DNA of 64,000 nucleotides from Agriotes lineatus. Taxonomy: Eukaryota; Arthropoda; Insecta; Coleoptera; Elateridae. Position numbers and translations under genes: made by a program. The stretch covers positions 98,366 through 162,365 of the forward strand of contig CALNHX010002971.1 of NCBI GenBank assembly GCA_940337035.1, written 5' to 3'. Below the pieces are notes generated by a model, which ran no database searches, had not been told where the DNA came from, and was given only the letters and a program-made list of their open reading frames with translations. Positions 58,961 to 64,000 of this stretch are shown here, in pieces. Every line of letters starts with the position of its first letter. Position 1 is the first letter of the stretch.

Positions 58961-59017
58961 TACTTTAACAGCAAGGGTAGATAAAGTAGTACTTTAACAT
59001 CAAGGGTAGATAAAGTA
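58961..59017 (+). repeat. tandem duplication of a 28-bp unit
   Basis: TACTTTAACAGCAAGGGTAG plus ATAAAGTA is followed one base later by a near-identical copy. Confidence 0.85.
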
Positions 59018-59165
59018 ATTTAATTTTATAACTTTTATTTAAATTAAATGTTACAGCTTCGTATTACCCTAGCAACCCAATCTAGCTACTGAGATTTTAA
59101 AATGTGATTGACTTTCCTTATTTTCTTTTGAAATTGTTAAAATTCTTATTATAGAAAAAAAATTT

Positions 59166-59282
59166 ATTATACACGACGATAAAGTTATTACTATCCACTC
59201 TTGAATCATTAACGTCTCGACTTCGTCTCGACGTTAAACGATTTACTCGTGGATAAAATTTAACTTTATCGCCTTGTATAAT
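59166..59282. repeat. long imperfect palindrome with CTTCG centre
   Basis: ATTATACACGACGATAAAG, TATCCACTCTTGAATC and TTAACGTCTCGA pair with complements to 59282 around CTTCG. Arms of about 55 nt. The words TATCCACTC and CGTGGATA recur, reoriented, in the palindromes at 22.5 and 48.2 kb. Confidence 0.85.
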
Positions 59283-61559
59283 CAATTACTATTGAAATTA
59301 AATTATTAAATACAATCGAATTAGATCTTTACATAATACTACTGCTGCTTGGTTAAATAATTATGCCCGTATACTCATTAAGCATATACGTCAAATGTAA
59401 GATATTTGTCATTAGTGTTTCCTTTAGAAATCTTGGAGTGCGTGTTTCTTTCTTCAGTGATCCTCATTTTTCAAAATTATTTATTTTTAAATAACATATT
59501 GGTCCATTAACAATTAGCAAGGGTTATAATGTATGTTTCTGGATTATATATCCTTTAATTATTAGTTTCAAGCATGTATAACTTTGATCTGAATGTTTAA
59601 GTAAATAGCTTGTGCTATTTTTAATTAATATTCTTAGGTTGCTTATAAACCCGAAATGTAAATACTTACTATTGCCCAAGGTAGCATGTTGTTTATATTT
59701 TGTATTATTCTTCTTAAGCGGAACTACATTTTGTCATTGCCCAAGTAGACGAGCCAATCGATTAAATGCAATAAAACAATCGTTAACGGCAATAAAGAAT
59801 TACTTAATCGATGCTTGGAAGTCTCGCCAGCATTACTTATTTAATAAGAGACCTTAATGGTTGCCATTGGTAACTCGGTAATTATTTAATGTTGTTAGTA
59901 GATCTTTAAACAGCCGTGCTAAATTTTAATTGCCAGGAAATTGACTTACTTCAGCAACTTCAGGTCAGTGTTTCCGATTTTTTCGCAGTCGTCGATTGTT
60001 TGGTAATTCCAGAGAAAATGCCACAATTTCACACACCTTTTCTTTGGTAGTATTTCAAAATTGATTACCCAATTTCCACAGACCAATATTTCTAATATGT
60101 CACGCTTTTTACGCTAGCTACCACATTACATGCTGAATAATTTTAAATTGGTTGTGATGTTTTAATTTAATCTGGTATATAACACGGAATGTCCATTTAA
60201 ATGTATCGCTATCTGAAATTCTTGCGTTAATGCATGCATCCGTCTGTCAGATGCTGGAGAAAGTTCGGGAATCTGTCACGGATCACCCAAATTTGGTGGA
60301 TTTGAAAGTTATTCTGGTATTTGTTGTTGGTTTCGTGATTCGAATTTTCAGCTCTTTCTGTTAGAAGAAATTCTGTGTATTCTAAATGAGTAGCCTATAT
60401 CACTAGTAGGATCTCGAAAACTGTAAGAGTTCGAATATCTGGTAAATAAAATAAGTTTCCTAAGAAAGAATTGACGAGGCTTTCGGATTAAAAAAATTAT
60501 GGCAAAGTAGGTCGTGCCAAAACGTAAGATTAAGCAAAACATTGATTTTGTTATACTTATTTTATTATTAGAGGTAATCAAAAAATGTATAAGTAAAATT
60601 TTTAGCAATTTACATTTTGAGTTTATTTTATTTGTGAAATATAACAGCAACAGTATGTAATGTAAATGGAAACCACAGTAGGCAATGCACAAATTTATGA
60701 AAACTAGCGTGTTTATTTTTACAGTGATATAAGGGCTGTTATACCTATACTTAAAATTACCAAAAATATTGCATTAAAAAGAATTACTTAAGAGGATCAG
60801 AACAACAAAAAGCAGCAAGATTCTGTTTGCCATAATAATGTATTTCTGCATGCCTTGATTTTTGTGGAACCGATACTTTCGTCCCATTTAACCGCCTCCC
60901 TTTTATACTTATTTTCTTAGGTCCGTATTAATTCAATATGTAACCAACACACTTTGAAAAGTAACTCCAAGCATCATAGCAAAGTTCTATTATTTTAGTA
61001 TAAAGTTGAATGTTTATATACGTCATCATTCAGTGAACTGTAGTAACTGCTTTTAGTTTCAAGTACCTATTGTTCGGGGGCAATTTTCAAAATGGCCCTC
61101 AATATTTTATTATTATAAGTATACGCCCACGAAGTAGTTCCCGTCTTCGACGCAGATTTATTTGCTCCATATATAAACCTTTTATTAGCACGTCCTGCCT
61201 TTGTACTAGATAACTGCTGCAACTTAACCGGTTGTGTAACATTGTAAGCTGCCTTAATTTTATTTACACTATCGAATCCTGGGAAATAAAAGCTTCTCCA
61301 GGTATGGAACGACTGATACAGTACTTATATATTAAAATGCTACCACCTTCTAGGTTTCGGTGCCGGCTTAAACAACTACTTCTTTGTCCAGTTACACCTG
61401 CTGCAATTAAATGAGTGTTTTTTTTCATCTTTTGAACTTTTGATTCTTAGACTTAGCTATACATATATTTTGTGGTTAATTAATACGAAAAAATTTTCAA
61501 AATAACCTGTGGTGCTGTTTCGATGCGCATTCTCATTTTTATTCAATATTTAACTTGTT
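59283..61559. other. AT-rich stretch with no supported feature
   Basis: Open frames at 59612-59857 (+) and 60348-60692 (-) show no recognisable domain. Confidence 0.45.
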
Positions 61560-61710
61560 TCTTTACTTAGTTTTAGGTTTAGTTTTTAGTTTTTGTGCAG
61601 GGTTAAGTGGAGGAGCGGTCCGCAACTATGTTGCCCAACTGAACTTCGCGCTGCACTAATAATATTAGAAGTATAATACATTCTTTTTATATTTATGTCA
61701 ATAAAGACAC

Positions 61711-61749
<39 letters not shown>

Positions 61750-61750
61750 C
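61560..61750 (+). mobile_element. probable LINE 3' end with (TTA)n tail
   Basis: A moderately GC-rich block (GTGGAGGAGCGGTCCGC, 61609 on) is followed by AATAAAG at 61700 and a (TTA)n tract at 61712-61748. Trinucleotide tails are known from some non-LTR clades such as I. No coding part is present, so this would be a heavily 5'-truncated copy. Confidence 0.35.
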
Positions 61751-62994
61751 TGAACAGTTTTACCTGAGTGCAATCTATAGAAATAAATTGGCGTTTCGCA
61801 ATTACTACGATACCTCAAACTGAACAATGCAAGTAGGTTATTATGCAGAATTAATTGTATCGCTACAACGTGTGATTAAAAATTAGGTCGCCCGCATGTA
61901 GTGCCTTGCATACGGCCATGGAAGCTTTTAAATGTACTGAATTAACAATAGTAATAATATTATCCATTACCCCACTGTTCAACTCGATTTGTAAAATGGC
62001 CATTTAAACGAGCTGTTACTATCACTGCTCAGGAAGCTTTAAATCAAAAACTAATTAAACGTGTTTATTTATGTGTTCGATAAATTCAATCAGAAACTTG
62101 CCGTTTTAATGCAGGTTGAGAAGTGGTTCATATTTTTAACTGAAATGTAAAACTAAATTTTTGCCTTGTAAATAGTTGCATGTCAACCCGCAATTATTAT
62201 GGATGACACCTTACATTTTAATTAAATCTATAAATCCAATAGGCAACAGGTCTGTAAACTATTTTAGATGGAAATTGCTATTATAAAAGAGAGTTTCATT
62301 CCTAAAAAACACATTTGTTTTTACTGGCAATTAGTGTTCATTGTCTTTGAGCTTGGTAATTATTTCAAAAATTGTTGATTATCATTAATTTGTGTTGTTT
62401 TGTCTTAACTGTCATTCTAATAACTTTAGAGAAGCCTCACACATTTTAATAGTAAAACTTAATATCAAAGTTTTTGTAAAAAACAGAACCTGTGTGATAG
62501 GTTAACAGTCCATTTTGTGTGCTTTTATTGATCCTCATAAAATTTGTATTTTTCATTGAACTTCCACTGATAGTGGAGTTGCTTAATTCGAATTTTCTTA
62601 AGAATCGTTCAGATTGTGATACTAACCTGAAATTGGGTGAGCATAGACAGTTTTGTGAGACGAACAAAATGGGATATAGTGCCACTAAAAAAAAAAGTTG
62701 GTTCAGCCGTTATAACCTCAAAATCGTCAGAAATCGACATTATCTCGAAAACGGTGAATTGTACTAATATTTTTGTTATTACACAAATTAAAGTAAACTT
62801 AAATTTTCTACAAAAATCGTGGAATGATTTTTGTGACTCCATTAGTTTTCTCAGTTGCGGGGAAATAATATATTTATAGCTGTAATATAATTTTATTTTT
62901 AATAAAAAATACCTAAATACATTTTTTAAGCTATATTTTAACTAAATATTTCTACTTTTCTAATTTTTTTACTAAAATAGCAATGAAAGGAATG
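61751..62994. other. AT-rich stretch with no supported feature
   Basis: Overlapping short frames on both strands at 62446-62879 match nothing known. Confidence 0.4.
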
Positions 62995-63011
62995 CCTAAA
63001 AGTTTAAATTC

Positions 63012-64000
63012 TCAGTCGCTGTCGGTTTCACACCAGTCTCCATCACATAAATACAGTACCGTAAATTTTAACTCTGCACGAGCGCATGAAAATTTTTTAC
63101 TACATATAACTCGAAATTTACAAGAAACTAGCTCCTGACACGCTGAAGTAGCTTCTGGAGATGTGGTCCAAAGAGGCTGGTAAATTCCATCTTCCAGTTG
63201 CCACCCCCTAGAATCAGAATCTGGATGATATGGGTTTGAAATCAAACATTGTCCCCATATAACAGCTCCCTGGAAAACTGCACGCTTTACGTGCTGACCA
63301 TGAGCTTCTTTTGTCGGCGGTAGTGATTGAAGCGGTCTTTGCTTTCTATTGAAAAGATGTTTCCTTGACTCAACTATATCACATGTAGTGCCTGATTTGT
63401 CATACAATAGTATCACGAAACGTTCAATAATCCACTTCAGGTTTCGTATTTGTAGTAAAGCTTCGGTTAGGTTGTTCAAATTCCAAATTCCCCAAGCTGT
63501 TCGTTTGCCTTTGCCAAGAAATTACGAGGTAGTGTCACATTCTGTTAGAGCGTGAAACAGTGGTAACGAAAGCGATTTCCTGGGACCAATTCCTTTAGCA
63601 ATTTCATGTGCAGGTAGGTAAGAATAGTTTTTACTTGTTCCAAATACAATCCATAAGTATTTTAGATTCAATTGATAGATTGCAGCTACTGCTAGTACCA
63701 AAACATCAGTACCCATAGTTCGAATCTTGATAGATTCATGACCTTCCCGAACTGTATCATACACGTGGAGTATAATTCTAACGTCAGCTTCTTCATGCGA
63801 ACAAGGAGAAATTCAGGTTACGTCACGACTATCAGCAGTAGAATGAGACAGCCTCCCTGCTGTAACAACCAATTCTTTGTCCGTTTTGGTTTTTAATAAC
63901 TCTGTGCTAAGAAAGGAGAAGAGCTCTTCTTTATTCTCATCCACTCTGAGGCATGTCTGCCATTGCATGGGAAGAGAGGTTGAAGGGGTGAGTGATATCT
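63012..64000 (-). pseudogene. PIN/FEN-like family protein, second subfamily, 5'-incomplete
   Basis: A single minus frame runs from the window edge to the stop at 63012, with only two in-frame stops (TGA at 63815-63813, TAA at 63524-63522). Segments: LRVDENKEELFSFLS, CSHEEADVRIILHVYDT, RTMGTDVLVLAVAA, YLPAHEIAKGIGP, LPLFHALTECDTTS, then after the stop FLGKGKRTAWGIWN, IERFVILLYD, LPPTKEAHGQHVKRAVFQG, WGQ and a Cys-containing tail. Order and motifs (HEEAD, GTDVLVLA, ECDT...GKGK, LPPTK) parallel the pseudogene at 1214-3287, but the sequences are very different. The two-metal nuclease idea is inference. The C-terminal cysteine cluster is eroded. The start is outside the window. Confidence 0.75.

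Noticed and set aside
61712..61748. CRISPR-like or satellite array
   Set aside because: A simple TTA microsatellite at the end of a LINE-like tail. No CRISPR arrays are expected or seen in this animal DNA.

Overview
The window looks like insect genomic DNA: AT-rich, intron-like, and crowded with decayed transposable elements (mariner, hAT, BEL/Pao, Penelope-like, non-LTR LINEs, tRNA-derived SINEs, foldback elements). A beetle-like insect is plausible, but the sequence does not fix the order.

The only host gene I can support is on the + strand. A coding exon at 55335-55475 encodes the N-terminus and Cys box of a USP53/USP54-type ubiquitin-specific protease (Drosophila echinus). It has a 3' splice site before it (exon from 55297), an in-frame stop upstream of the ATG, and a phase-0 donor at 55476. 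A CpG-rich patch at about 17740-18168 ends in a strong donor (GAG|GTAAGT) and looks like a promoter plus non-coding first exon. If the two belong together, the first intron is about 37 kb and holds nearly everything between. No further coding exon was seen, so the next intron probably runs past the right edge.

Layout. 1-1213: right half of an apparently intact hAT element (minus), inserted in a decayed gene of an uncharacterised repetitive family (1214-3287, +) with PIN/FEN-like motifs and a C-terminal cysteine cluster. That gene is also split by a hAT MITE (2075-2931); a second MITE copy lies at 4535-5238. 5264-8737: BEL/Pao element (minus) with its 3' LTR. 8.7-12.2 kb: two tRNA-like SINE copies and a mariner fragment. 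13.8-14.3 kb: Penelope-like remnant. 14324-17456: mariner carrying a 1-kb TIR element (itself carrying a foldback) and a solo BEL LTR. 17.7-18.2 kb: promoter-like exon. 22.6-23.6 kb, 30.5-31.9 kb and 38.1-38.9 kb: three further mariner-like copies. 42-45 kb: LINE pieces and a hAT MITE. 47.9-49 kb: long palindromes. 49.4-54.9 kb: dense transposon cluster just upstream of the USP exon. 55.3 kb: USP exon. 56.4-59.3 kb: more long palindromes. 63.0-64.0 kb: a second PIN/FEN-like family member (minus).

Most mobile-element calls rest on target-site duplications read directly from the sequence, several of which restore the interrupted reading frame when the insert is mentally removed. The least explained structure is a set of about eight long imperfect palindromes at 22.5, 47.9-49 and 56.4-59.3 kb. 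Their arms differ between loci but match within each locus, and several have CpG-rich centres.
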